Shown here piece after piece: positions 40,702 through 49,870 of a stretch of 64,000 nt of DNA. Both the position numbers and the translations under genes were made by a program. The number at the start of each line of letters is the position of its first letter. Position 1 is the stretch's first letter. The stretch comes from Roseibium suaedae (lineage in GTDB: Bacteria; Pseudomonadota; Alphaproteobacteria; Rhizobiales; Stappiaceae): contig NZ_FRBW01000009.1 of NCBI RefSeq assembly GCF_900142725.1, positions 1 to 64,000 of the forward strand. Reading direction: 5' to 3'. The notes beneath the pieces were generated by a model. It searched no databases, was not told the origin of the DNA, and saw only the letters and a list, made by a program, of their open reading frames with translations.

Positions 40702-40742
40702 GTCTTCAACTCCCCGCCCCTAAGGGCTTTTTGTCTTCGGCA

Positions 40743-41477
40743 TCAATGCCGCGCGGATTTCCTGCGCGACTTGGCCAGCACATTGACCAGTTCCACGCCC
40801 GCAGAAAAGGCCATGGCAAAATAAATATAGCCTCTGGGGATATGGAAGCCCAATCCGTCGGCAATCAGGGACACCCCGATCAGGAGCAGGAAGGACAGAG
40901 CCAGCATCTTTGTGGTCGGGTGGCGCTTGATGAAACCGGAGACCGGCCCGGAGGCGGCATACATCACCATCATTGCCAGAATGACGGCCGCCACCATGAT
41001 CTCGATATGCTGGGCCATGCCGATGGCGGTGATGATGGAATCGATCGAGAAAACCAGATCGATCACAATGATCTGGGCGATCACACCGGCAAATCCCTTG
41101 GCAGCGGCGGCAGCCGGATTGGCCTCCTGCTCCTCTTCCTCACCCTCGATCCCCTTGTGGATTTCGTGGGTCGCCTTGAAGAGAAGAAACAGCCCTCCGC
41201 CGATCAGAATCAGGTCGCGCCAGGAAAAGTCGTGGCTGAAGGCGGAAAACACCGGCGCCGTCAGGCCGACGAGCCAGCTGAGGGCGGCAAGAAGGATGAT
41301 CCGGAAGATCAGCGCCAGCGCCAGGCCGATCTTGCGCGCCCGGTCGGCCATTTGGGCAGGCAACCGCGAGACGATGACGGAAATGAAAACGATGTTGTCG
41401 ATGCCAAGAACGATTTCCATCACCGTCAAGGTCAGGAGACTTGCCCAGACCTGCGGATTTGCCAGCAATTCAACCAT
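40743..41477 (-). CDS. TerC-family integral membrane protein
   Basis: Start at ATG 41,477 (MVELLANPQVWASLLTLTVM) with GAGGGG upstream. The 244-residue protein has about seven membrane helices, and two repeated acidic signatures: EIVLGIDNIVFISVI and IDLVFSIDSIITAIG, the aspartates of the TerC family. Between them is an acidic cytoplasmic loop (GIEGEEEEQEANP). Relatives are linked to manganese efflux or metalation of exported proteins. It appears to be a single-gene transcript. Confidence 0.9.
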   Translation of the reverse strand: MVELLANPQVWASLLTLTVMEIVLGIDNIVFISVIVSRLPAQMADRARKIGLALALIFRIILLAALSWLVGLTAPVFSAFSHDFSWRDLILIGGGLFLLFKATHEIHKGIEGEEEEQEANPAAAAAKGFAGVIAQIIVIDLVFSIDSIITAIGMAQHIEIMVAAVILAMMVMYAASGPVSGFIKRHPTTKMLALSFLLLIGVSLIADGLGFHIPRGYIYFAMAFSAGVELVNVLAKSRRKSARH

Positions 41478-41602
41478 GTCGCCCCTCGGTGAACCAATGC
41501 ACTGAAGCAAGCATATGGGCGCTGGGCAAGGAACGGCAATAACCCGCGCTCACAAAGGAGCGCGGACCGCCAATTGTCCGCCTCAAATCCCGTAATCGCA
41601 GT

Positions 41603-42319
41603 TCAGCGAAGACGGTCGATCAGCTGATGAACGAAGGAAACGCCGAAGAGATAGAGGCTGGAAGCTGTCAGAACCCAGGCATCCCAGCCGGTCGGCGCCA
41701 TGTCATCAACAACGGCAAAGCCCGCGGAGACGAACCAGATCGCGGTGACAGACAGGGTCAGCACCCGCCAGCGCTTGACGCGCACCGGGTGGATGAACTT
41801 CATCGGCGCGAAGGTCAGAAGGCAGCAGAAGAGAATGAAAACAATCGTGAAGCTCTCTGACGGCGACAGGGCCATCAGTCCGAAGATCACCATGTTCCAC
41901 ACCGCCGGAAAGCCCTTGAAGGCCCCTTCCGGCGTCTTCATGCCGTTGTCAGCAAAATAAAGCGCACCGGTGAAGACGATCAGACCGCCGCAGATCCAGT
42001 TCCACGGCGAGGACAACATGGAACTGGCCGAGAGCGCGAAGGCCGGCAGGAACACGTAAGTCGCATAGTCGATGACAAAATCGAGCGAAGCGCCGGACCA
42101 GCGCGGCAGGCGCTCGGCAATGTTGAACCGGCGGGCCAGCGGCCCATCAATCCCATCCACCACGAGAGCCAGACCCAGCCAGGCAAACATCTCGGCCCAA
42201 TTGCCGCGAGCACCGGCCAGAAGAGCGACCAGGGCAATCGGAGCACCCGAGGCTGTCAGCACATGGATGAGAAATAGCGCCGGCTCCGGTGCTTCCTTGT
42301 CAGATGGGAAATCGGTCAC
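41603..42319 (-). CDS. pcs: Phosphatidylcholine synthase
   Basis: GTG 42,319 is chosen because it gives the family's usual length (238 residues); the frame stays open upstream. The CDP-alcohol phosphotransferase motif is D-G-I-D-G-P-x-A-R ... G-A-x-L-D-F-V-I-D, present at about 65-95 (VVDGIDGPLARRFNIAERLP). There are about seven to eight membrane helices. Pcs condenses CDP-diacylglycerol with choline to give phosphatidylcholine in one step, a hallmark of many alphaproteobacteria. The 262-base gap upstream contains a direct repeat of TTCATCAGAAC. Confidence 0.88.
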   Translation of the reverse strand: MTDFPSDKEAPEPALFLIHVLTASGAPIALVALLAGARGNWAEMFAWLGLALVVDGIDGPLARRFNIAERLPRWSGASLDFVIDYATYVFLPAFALSASSMLSSPWNWICGGLIVFTGALYFADNGMKTPEGAFKGFPAVWNMVIFGLMALSPSESFTIVFILFCCLLTFAPMKFIHPVRVKRWRVLTLSVTAIWFVSAGFAVVDDMAPTGWDAWVLTASSLYLFGVSFVHQLIDRLR

Positions 42320-42581
42320 TGCGCGCTGGTCTCTTGTTCTGATGAAGATCGGGTTCTGATGAAAATCGGGCTTCAACACGTTCCGGCGGCAAGGGGCGGA
42401 ACGGAAGCCTTGGGAGGCTATTATTTCAATTTCACGACGGATTGAACAGGCTTTTTCGATTCCTGCCCGGCAAATGACGTTTTGACAGCGCAAACTTCGG
42501 AAAAATAACGAAGGAAACCTGCCTGAACGATGCCCCGATACTGCCATATGACTGGCGGCGGGTCTCTGCGGCAAAGTGTGA

Positions 42582-43499
42582 TCAGCCCTGCGCCATCAGG
42601 ATCAAGGCGCCAAGCCCCGTGCCCCAGACCAGAAACACGGCACCGGCGATGCGGTAGATCCAGCGGCTCGGCAGGCTCTTTTCAACGGCCATCAGGACGC
42701 CGAGCAAGGCGACCCAAAGCACATTCATGACACCGACGGCGAACATCACCGCCATGACGGCCCAGCAGCAGCCAAGACACGACAGTCCCTGGGTAATCCC
42801 CTCGCGAAACGCTCCATTGCGGGAGAAGGCAAAGCGGGGGTGCCAGCAGCGCACCAGACAGGACTGCTTGGCAGGCGTGAACTGATAGATCCCGGCCGCG
42901 ACCAGAACGCTGGCAGACAGGGCCAGGGACACGGGGGCCATCATCGGACCGAGGGCGCCGAGCAAGGTCAGCAGCCACTGCACCAGCGTCGCCGCCACCG
43001 CATAACCGGTCCAGACAAAGAGATAGCCACCGGCCGCCAGAAGGGTCTGTCCGGTCAGATGTCCGGAACCGACGAGAGGAGCCTGTTCCCGCATGAAGGC
43101 TCGGAGCATCGGGATGGCCGTCGGGATCATCATCGCAAGGGCCATCATGAACCACATGGTGAAGACCTTGAGACCGTCAGCAAGGGTCCAGCGGGCGGAG
43201 GGCATGCCGAAGGTCGAGGCAGATTCGGGAAGACACAACGCTGCAATCGCGGCACGCACTTCGTCAGGAAGTCCTGCCAGATTGTTGAAATAGTTGAGCA
43301 AGCCCATTCCCGGCCCGGCTTCGCTCATATCCATGGCCGGAACCATGTCGGCAATCATCGCCCCAAGATAGAGCCAGCCTGTGACCGTCAGCCCCCCAAG
43401 ACAGACGAGAACCAGAGGCCAGCCGCGCGGACTGGTCTCCAGGGCATCCGCCAATGTCTGTTTCGGCTGAACCTCTGCCACATTCATGTCCTTGAGCAT
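42582..43499 (-). CDS. DUF2182 predicted metal-binding membrane protein
   Basis: Start is uncertain; ATG 43,499 (MLKDMNVAEVQPKQTLADAL) gives about 305 residues, ATG 43,547 is an alternative. Six or seven helices. Signature parts of DUF2182 are MWFMMALAMMIPTAIPMLRA, KQSCLVRCWHP with GITQGLSCLGCCWAVMA, a Cys-rich pattern thought to bind metal. Function unknown; relatives are sometimes encoded near copper-handling proteins. It is divergent from the monooxygenase gene at 43,768, with a 268-base gap between them. Confidence 0.85.
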   Translation of the reverse strand: MLKDMNVAEVQPKQTLADALETSPRGWPLVLVCLGGLTVTGWLYLGAMIADMVPAMDMSEAGPGMGLLNYFNNLAGLPDEVRAAIAALCLPESASTFGMPSARWTLADGLKVFTMWFMMALAMMIPTAIPMLRAFMREQAPLVGSGHLTGQTLLAAGGYLFVWTGYAVAATLVQWLLTLLGALGPMMAPVSLALSASVLVAAGIYQFTPAKQSCLVRCWHPRFAFSRNGAFREGITQGLSCLGCCWAVMAVMFAVGVMNVLWVALLGVLMAVEKSLPSRWIYRIAGAVFLVWGTGLGALILMAQG

Positions 43500-43767
43500 C
43501 GATTGCTGATCCGCCGCGACCCTGAGCCTCAAAGGGGGCAGCACCATGGCTGACAACGCCCCTCTGTCGAAGATCCTGATAAGGGGGCCATGATAAGCTT
43601 GGGCGCATTGATCTGCATCAGAACAAATGACCTTGACCTGCGGCATTGAACCGCGCAAGAGCGGCGCATGGTCTGGCAGGGCAATCTTGCAATTCCTGCC
43701 GGACTGCCCATTCTTGAAAGCGATTTGCCGCGCACCCTCGCGGCCAGGAAACAGGACGGAGTGCCCC

Positions 43768-45012
43768 ATGACCGGAACCGGAACGTCAGCAGCAACGGCT
43801 GAGCAGACTTTCGACATTCTGGTGATCGGTGCTGGTCCTTCCGGACTGACCGCTGCCCTGACCGCAGCACAAGCCGGATACCGGACCGCACTCGTTGCGC
43901 CGGGCGTGAATTTCACTGATGGGCGCACAACGGCGCTTCTGCAGGCCTCCACCGACTTCCTGTCCGGCATCGGCGTCTGGGAAAAGCTGCTGCCCCTGTC
44001 GGCTCCCCTGATCCGAATGCGCATGGTGGATGCCACCGGCCGCCTGATCCGTGCGCCGGAAGTCACCTTCGACAGCGCGGAACTGGACCTCGATGCCTTC
44101 GGCTACAATCTGCGCAACCGGGACCTGAACCGGGTGCTGGAAGAGGCGGCAAGGGCAGAGCCGAATGTCACCTTCATCGAGGCCACCGCTTCCGGCTTCG
44201 TGTTTGGCGACACGTTCGCGCAGATCACAACAACCGATGGCCAGCAGATTTCTGCAAGGCTTTGTGTTGCCGCCGATGGCCGCAAGTCCCTCGCCCGGGA
44301 AGCTGCCGGTATCGGCGTGAACCGCTGGGACTATCCGCAGGTGGCCGTGGTCATGAACCTTGCCCACACCCAGTCCCATCAAGACACATCAACCGAATTC
44401 CACCAGACGACCGGCCCTTTCACCCTTGTCCCCTTGCAGGGGCGCAATTCGTCGCTGGTCTGCGTTGAGACACCGGAAGGAGCAGAGCGACTCAGATCGA
44501 TGCCTCGCCCTGAACTGGAACGCGAACTGGAACGGCGGGCCCATTCGATCCTCGGCAAGATGACAGTGGACGGCGATGTTCAAAGCTTCCCGCTCTCGGG
44601 ACTTACCGCGAAAAGCGTGTCCGGTCAGCGTCTTGCCCTGATCGGTGAAACCGCCCATGTCTTCCCGCCGATTGGCGCGCAAGGCTTGAACCTCGGCCTT
44701 CGCGACGTTCAAAGCCTGGGCAAGCTGCTGGCGGAAGCCCGCGCACAGGATCTCGATCCGGGGTCGGAAGACCTTTTGGCGCGCTATGAGGCCGACCGGC
44801 GCACGGATATCGTCAGCCGGACGACCGCCGTTGACGCGCTCAACCGCTCGCTTCTGACCGATCTCCTGCCGGTTCAGGCCATGCGCAGCGCCGGGCTTTA
44901 TCTGGCAAGCCGCGTCGGCCCGCTGCGCCGGCTGCTGATGCGTGAAGGCATCGCACCGGGCAAGTTCCCGAAGCCGAAGCTTTCCCTGCCGTTCAGGAAA
45001 GGTGCAGCCTGA
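43768..45012 (+). CDS. UbiH/Coq6-type FAD-dependent monooxygenase
   Basis: ATG 43,768 gives 414 residues beginning MTGTGTSAATAEQTFDILVI, with the dinucleotide site GAGPSGLTAAL, the internal LCVAADGRKSLAREAAG and the second FAD motif region LIGETAHVFPPIGAQGLNLG (Glu instead of the usual Asp in the GD motif). This is the UbiH/UbiF/Coq6 group, which hydroxylates the ubiquinone ring. Which ring position cannot be said from sequence, and it could be a related aromatic hydroxylase. It is convergent with the CoA transferase gene. Confidence 0.87.
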   Translation: MTGTGTSAATAEQTFDILVIGAGPSGLTAALTAAQAGYRTALVAPGVNFTDGRTTALLQASTDFLSGIGVWEKLLPLSAPLIRMRMVDATGRLIRAPEVTFDSAELDLDAFGYNLRNRDLNRVLEEAARAEPNVTFIEATASGFVFGDTFAQITTTDGQQISARLCVAADGRKSLAREAAGIGVNRWDYPQVAVVMNLAHTQSHQDTSTEFHQTTGPFTLVPLQGRNSSLVCVETPEGAERLRSMPRPELERELERRAHSILGKMTVDGDVQSFPLSGLTAKSVSGQRLALIGETAHVFPPIGAQGLNLGLRDVQSLGKLLAEARAQDLDPGSEDLLARYEADRRTDIVSRTTAVDALNRSLLTDLLPVQAMRSAGLYLASRVGPLRRLLMREGIAPGKFPKPKLSLPFRKGAA

Positions 45013-45037
45013 CCCAGGCTTGCGCCAGCGCTGAAGA

Positions 45038-46111
45038 TCACGGCTGCTTGCGGAAATGGGAAGCGAGTGGCAGCGGCAAGGCCTCGATCGCCTCCCCGCC
45101 GACGTCCAATTGATGGGAAAACAGGTCTCTGGCGGCAATGGCAGGATCCTGCCGGGCCTCCTCCATAGTTGCCACGACACAGGCGCAGCAATCGGCGGCC
45201 GACAACAGGTCCTTCCAGTCTGAAGACGGTTTTGCGGCAAGAGCCCTTGCGATGGCGGCGGCACTGGCCTCCGGATCGGCGCGGTCATTGCGAAGACCCG
45301 GCTCGATTTCCAGAAGATCACAGAGCCCCTGCCAGAACTTTTCTTCCAGCGCCGCAACCGCGATCAGGCGGCCATCCCCCGCCGGATAGAGCCTGTATCT
45401 CGGACTGCCGCCGCACAACAGCCCCTGCCCCCAGTCCGGCACCGGCTTTCCCGCTGCATGAAATGCATGGGCGAAGATGCCGAAGGTGAACATGCTGTCG
45501 GTCATGGAAATGTCGATGTGGCAGCCCTTGCCGGTCTTGGTCCGCTTCAGGATGGCCAGAAGAATGTTCGTCAACGCCGGAAAGGAGCCGCCGCCAATAT
45601 CGGCAATCTGAGCGGGCGGCAGAACCGGATGCTTGGCCGAGCCGCAGGATTGGGCCAGAAGACCGCTCAAGGCCATGTAGTTGAGGTCATGCCCGGCGCT
45701 GGAGGCTCTCGGGCCTTCCTGTCCGAAGCCGGTGATCGAGCAATAAATCAGCCCTGGAAAGCGGGCAGAGAGGGTGTCATAGCCAAGCCCGAGCCGGTCC
45801 ATGACACCGGGGCGGAATTGTTCGACAAGAATATCTGCGGTCTGAAGGAGTTCGAGTACGCGCCCGCGCGCAGCCTCGTCCTTCAGATCCAGCTCCAGAC
45901 ACTCCTTGCCGCGGTTGAGCTGCTCGAAGAGAACCGGCTTTCCCTTAACAAAGGGCGGAAAGCTGCGCATGTCCTCGCCGCCAGGCCGCTCCAGCTTGAT
46001 CACCCTTGCACCGGCTTCGGCCAGCATCAAGGTCGCCAGAGGACCGGGCAAAAGCGTGGTGAAGTCCAGGACGGTCAGGCCCTCAAGCGGCTGGATTTCG
46101 CTCTGCTGCAA
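45038..46111 (-). CDS. CaiB/BaiF-type class III CoA transferase
   Basis: A 357-residue protein. Family signs: GLTVLDFTTLLPGPLATLML at the start, ARVIKLERPGGEDMR, FRPGVMDRLGLGYDTL, and GHDLNYMALSGLL containing the catalytic aspartate. Later comes DISMTDSMFTFG. Length is close to alpha-methylacyl-CoA racemases (about 360), so racemase activity is possible; transferase function with an organic-acid CoA is the alternative. The next gene (AEC transporter) is 19 bases upstream in the same direction, suggesting co-transcription. Confidence 0.9.
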   Translation of the reverse strand: MQQSEIQPLEGLTVLDFTTLLPGPLATLMLAEAGARVIKLERPGGEDMRSFPPFVKGKPVLFEQLNRGKECLELDLKDEAARGRVLELLQTADILVEQFRPGVMDRLGLGYDTLSARFPGLIYCSITGFGQEGPRASSAGHDLNYMALSGLLAQSCGSAKHPVLPPAQIADIGGGSFPALTNILLAILKRTKTGKGCHIDISMTDSMFTFGIFAHAFHAAGKPVPDWGQGLLCGGSPRYRLYPAGDGRLIAVAALEEKFWQGLCDLLEIEPGLRNDRADPEASAAAIARALAAKPSSDWKDLLSAADCCACVVATMEEARQDPAIAARDLFSHQLDVGGEAIEALPLPLASHFRKQP

Positions 46112-46130
46112 GAAAGCCTCCCGGATATTT

Positions 46131-47087
46131 CTAGAGATTGAGGTGGAACAGATTGTGGGTCAGTGCCCAGATGAAGCCGGTCACAGTGACCACCGACGCA
46201 ATCGTGCCGATCAGCACGAAGCTCGAGGCCCGCTGAACATAGACGTTATATTGCTGGGCGATGACGAAGACATTGGTCGCAGGAGGCAGGCAGGCCATGA
46301 GAATGGCCGTTCCAACCCAGATCGGGTCAAAGCCGCCAATCCAGGACAGAAGCAGGAACACCAGCAGCGGATGGACCAGCAGCTTGACCACCAGAACGGC
46401 GGGCAGCTCCAGCGGGATCCGGTTGGCCGGGCGCAGGGCAACGCTGACCCCCATGGCAAAGAGCGCGCAAGGCGCGGCCGCGCCGCTGAGATATTTCAGC
46501 ATGGTGTCAATGGCGGTGGGCGGACGGAAGCCGATGGCAGCCGCCCCGACACCTGCAATCGTCGCCAGGATGAAGGGATGCGAGAAGACGCGCCAGACGA
46601 TACGCTGCAGCGTCTTGGTGATCGGCTCCTTGTCGGTGCCACCAACGGCCATCATCAACGGTGCAAGAATGAAGAGCAGCGTGTTGTCGAAGCACAGGAT
46701 CAGCGCGGTCGGCACGGTCGCAGCAGGTCCCAGCACGGCAAGCGTCAGGCCCGGGCCCATATAGCCGATGTTGGAATAGGCGCCCGCAATCCCAAGAACG
46801 GTTGATTCCGGAATATTGCCGCTGGTCGCCAGCACACCGATGCAGAAGGCGATGGCAAACACCGTGTAGGTCGTGAAGGTCGTCGCCGTCACGAAGGACA
46901 GATCCGTCAGCTGCTCGATCGGAGTTTCAGACAGAAGCCTGAAAAAAAGCGCCGGAAGCGCGATATAAACGATGAAGAAATTCATCCATGCCAGCCCCGC
47001 TTCCGGCAGTTTCCGGAATTTGCCCGCGGCAAAGCCCAGGAAGATCAGCCCAAAGAAGGGAAAGGCCAGCGCGATGACGTCCTGCAT
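46131..47087 (-). CDS. AEC-family transporter
   Basis: Start at ATG 47,087 (MQDVIALAFPFFGLIFLGFA), 318 residues, ten membrane helices in two halves of five. Typical family sequence is GIAGAYSNIGYMGPGLTLAV followed by GPAATVPTALILCFDN; the second half has PCALFAMGVSVALRP. The family exports or imports organic acids (malate, malonate) or auxin-like anions. As it sits beside a CoA transferase, an organic acid is plausible. An earlier in-frame start exists but adds 45 unlikely residues. Confidence 0.9.
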   Translation of the reverse strand: MQDVIALAFPFFGLIFLGFAAGKFRKLPEAGLAWMNFFIVYIALPALFFRLLSETPIEQLTDLSFVTATTFTTYTVFAIAFCIGVLATSGNIPESTVLGIAGAYSNIGYMGPGLTLAVLGPAATVPTALILCFDNTLLFILAPLMMAVGGTDKEPITKTLQRIVWRVFSHPFILATIAGVGAAAIGFRPPTAIDTMLKYLSGAAAPCALFAMGVSVALRPANRIPLELPAVLVVKLLVHPLLVFLLLSWIGGFDPIWVGTAILMACLPPATNVFVIAQQYNVYVQRASSFVLIGTIASVVTVTGFIWALTHNLFHLNL

Positions 47088-47301
47088 GAAGAATTCCAGA
47101 TGGGTCTTGCGCCAGAAGCGCGGGGAACCGGCAGTAGACAAGCTTTCCCGGCGCAACGGGCGGCTTGCATACGACGGACAGCTTGGATAATCACGCCTAA
47201 CCGTTTCACCCTCGAGGGTCAACGGCAGGTCTTACGAGATTGAGCCCTGTTCACCGGGCACTCACAAGGTCTGCTTCGGTCCGTTCGGTACTGACTGTCT
47301 T

Positions 47302-48189
47302 ATGAAGCTGACAAAACGTCTCTTGAACTTTCGTTATCACGTTGAAGCCATTGGCTTGCGGACGGCCGTCTGGCTGTTCCGGCTGATCCCGGTCGATACT
47401 GCCTCTTGCCTGATGGGTTTCCTGTGGCGCAAGCTTGCGCCGCTCAACCCGCGTCACAAGCGGGCCCTGAGGCATCTGGAGCTGGCCCTGCCGGACACGA
47501 GCGCGGAAGAACGGGAGCGGATCGTCCTTGGCATGTGGGACAATCTGGGAAGGGTGGCCGCCGAAACCTTCCACATTCCGGAGCTCTTGAAACAGGACGA
47601 GCGCTTCGAGCTCGTCGCCGATGAGCTGACGGCAAAAGTCATTGCCGGGGAGCAGCCGATCGTTTTCGTCTCCATGCATTCGGGAAACTGGGAGCTTTGC
47701 GTCCAGCCGCCGACACGGGCGGGGATTTCCCTCGCCGGGGTCTATCAGGCGCTGAAGAACCCTTACGCCGACGAGCTGCTGCGCGACATGCGCAAGGACC
47801 TCTACAAGGCGGGGCTTTATTCCAAGGGGCACCAGACCGCCCGCAAGCTGGTCAGCATCGTGCGCGGCGGCGGCATCGTGGCCATCATGAGCGACCTGAG
47901 AGAAGTGCGCGGCATCCGCGTCCCCTTCTTTGGACGCGAAGCATATGCGACGCCGGTTCCCGCCAGCCTTGCCCGTTCCTGCGGTGTGCCGATCGTCGCA
48001 GGCCGCGTCATCCGCAAGGACGGCGTGAATTTCCAGATCGAGGGCCGCGGCATCACCGTGCCCCAGACCGATGACCGGCAGGCTGACATTCAGGCAGCGA
48101 CTGAGGAAATTCACCGGGTTTTCGAAGGCTGGATTCGCGAATATCCAGAGCAGTGGATGTGGATCCACCGCAAATGGGCGGGAAGCTGA
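47302..48189 (+). CDS. LpxL/HtrB-type lipid A acyltransferase
   Basis: A 295-residue protein with an N-terminal membrane anchor region (LRTAVWLFRLIPVDTASCLM). The catalytic segment is FVSMHSGNWELCVQPP (H-x4-E type), the GIVAIMSDLREVRGIRVPFF strand-loop matches the family, and the end YPEQWMWIHRKW is typical of lauroyl/myristoyl transferases. It adds secondary acyl chains to lipid A from acyl-ACP. Whether it acts on lipid A or on another lipid (e.g. an ornithine lipid) is not settled by sequence. Confidence 0.88.
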   Translation: MKLTKRLLNFRYHVEAIGLRTAVWLFRLIPVDTASCLMGFLWRKLAPLNPRHKRALRHLELALPDTSAEERERIVLGMWDNLGRVAAETFHIPELLKQDERFELVADELTAKVIAGEQPIVFVSMHSGNWELCVQPPTRAGISLAGVYQALKNPYADELLRDMRKDLYKAGLYSKGHQTARKLVSIVRGGGIVAIMSDLREVRGIRVPFFGREAYATPVPASLARSCGVPIVAGRVIRKDGVNFQIEGRGITVPQTDDRQADIQAATEEIHRVFEGWIREYPEQWMWIHRKWAGS

Positions 48190-48317
48190 AAGGCGTCCTT
48201 GCTGCGCTGCCGGTCATTTTTTCGGGTCCTTAGGCTTCTCCTTTCGGCGGATAGTTGCACCGCAACAATCCGGCTATAGAGTGGGAAAGATCCAGTTCCC
48301 AGAGGAAGGACCGTGCC

Positions 48318-49361
48318 ATGAAGACGCCCCGTGCCTTTTACCAGCCCCTCGCCATTGGCGCGCCCTCCCCGTATCGCGAGCTGCCGGTCGCCCTTGAGCG
48401 CATGATCCATTTCGTGCCACCGCATCTGGAAAAGCTGCGGGCAAAGGTGCCGGACCTGATTTCCAAGGTCGACGTGATCCTCGGCAATCTGGAAGACGCC
48501 ATTCCGGCAGACGCCAAGATCGATGCGCGGCGTGGGTTCATCCGCATGGCCGAGGAAAACGACTTCGGCAAGACCGGGCTCTGGACACGCGTCAATTGCC
48601 TGAACAGCCCGTGGTTCCTCGATGATCTGATGGAGATTGTGCCTGCCGTCGGCAACAAGCTCGACGTCATCATGCTGCCCAAGGTCGAAGGCCCCTGGGA
48701 CATTCATTACCTAGACCAGCTGCTGGCCCAGCTTGAGGCCCGCTCCGGCATCACCAAGCCGATCCTGATCCATGCCATTCTGGAAACCGCAGAAGGGGTG
48801 AAGAATGTCGAGGCCATCGCTGCGGCCAGCCCCCGCATGCATGGCATGAGCCTTGGCCCGGCGGACCTTGCCGCTTCCCGCGGCATGAAGACGACCCGTG
48901 TCGGCGGTGGTCACCCGGACTATTCCGTCCTCGCGGATGCTGCGGGCGAAGCCGCACCGCGCACCGCCTACCAGCAGGATCTCTGGCACTACACAGTTGC
49001 CAAGATGGTCGACGCCTGCCTCTCCTACGGCTTGAAGCCCTTCTATGGCCCCTTCGGCGACTTCTCCGATCCGGCCGCTTGCGAAAGCCAGTTCCGCAAT
49101 GCCTTCCTGATGGGCTGCCTGGGCGCCTGGTCGCTGCATCCGAGCCAGATCGAACTGGCCAAGAAGGTCTTCAGCCCGGATCCGGCTGAAGTGGCCTTTG
49201 CCCTGAAGATCCTTGAAGCCATGCCGGATGGCACCGGCGCGGTGATGATCGACGGCAAGATGCAGGATGATGCCACCTGGAAACAGGCCAAGGTGATTGT
49301 CGACCTCGCCCGTCTCGTCGCCTCCAAAGATCCGGAACTTGCACAGGTTTACGGTCTTTAA
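48318..49361 (+). CDS. CoA ester lyase of the CitE/malyl-CoA lyase family
   Basis: ATG 48,318 with AGGAAGGA upstream gives 347 residues ([20 protein letters not shown]). The HpcH/CitE barrel signatures are visible: [16 protein letters not shown], the metal-binding Glu in [14 protein letters not shown], and Asp in [13 protein letters not shown]; near the end [14 protein letters not shown]. Members split or make malyl-CoA, citramalyl-CoA or methylmalyl-CoA. The N terminus differs from well-known Mcl1 proteins, so the exact substrate is open. Flanked by unrelated genes. Confidence 0.87.
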   Translation: MKTPRAFYQPLAIGAPSPYRELPVALERMIHFVPPHLEKLRAKVPDLISKVDVILGNLEDAIPADAKIDARRGFIRMAEENDFGKTGLWTRVNCLNSPWFLDDLMEIVPAVGNKLDVIMLPKVEGPWDIHYLDQLLAQLEARSGITKPILIHAILETAEGVKNVEAIAAASPRMHGMSLGPADLAASRGMKTTRVGGGHPDYSVLADAAGEAAPRTAYQQDLWHYTVAKMVDACLSYGLKPFYGPFGDFSDPAACESQFRNAFLMGCLGAWSLHPSQIELAKKVFSPDPAEVAFALKILEAMPDGTGAVMIDGKMQDDATWKQAKVIVDLARLVASKDPELAQVYGL

Positions 49362-49474
49362 GGATTCAGTATAATAGTTTGTCGGTAAAGGAAGGAACTG
49401 CCTCACGTGCCCTGAAAGGGCGTGCTGCCCGCCAAGACCGATGGCCTGACGGGCTGGCAGAACAGGTAAGTCGA

Positions 49475-49798
49475 ATGCGTACGGCGAAGTTCAGAATTGG
49501 TCAGGTCGTGCGGCACCGGGTCTACCCGTTCCGCGGGGTGATCTTTGACGTGGATCCGACCTTCAGCAACACCGAGGAATGGTGGGCTGCCATTCCGGAA
49601 GAGGTTCGGCCGTTGCGCGACCAGCCCTTCTATCACCTTCTCGCCGAGAACGAAGAAACCGAATATGTCGCCTATGTGAGCGAGCAAAATCTCGTTCCGG
49701 ATCTGACCGGCGAACCGATCCGCCATCCCCAGCTCCTCGAGATCTTCGAGGAAAGCACCGACGGCACCTATACGCCCCGTTCGGTCGAGATCCACTAG
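49475..49798 (+). CDS. hspQ: Heat shock protein HspQ
   Basis: ATG 49,475 gives 107 residues, MRTAKFRIGQVVRHRVYPFR, the standard HspQ/YccV opening, then GVIFDVDPTFSNTEEWWAAI and DQPFYHLLAENEETEYVAYV as in all members. HspQ stimulates Lon protease against certain substrates and in E. coli limits DnaA. Alphaproteobacterial chromosomes typically carry one. The open frame extends 32 codons upstream but without conserved sequence. Confidence 0.94.
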   Translation: MRTAKFRIGQVVRHRVYPFRGVIFDVDPTFSNTEEWWAAIPEEVRPLRDQPFYHLLAENEETEYVAYVSEQNLVPDLTGEPIRHPQLLEIFEESTDGTYTPRSVEIH

Positions 49799-49870
49799 AC
49801 ACAAGATCCTTGAAATCCAATCGAACAGCATCCTGGCAGGCCTTGAGCCCGCCAGGTGATGGGTCGTGGC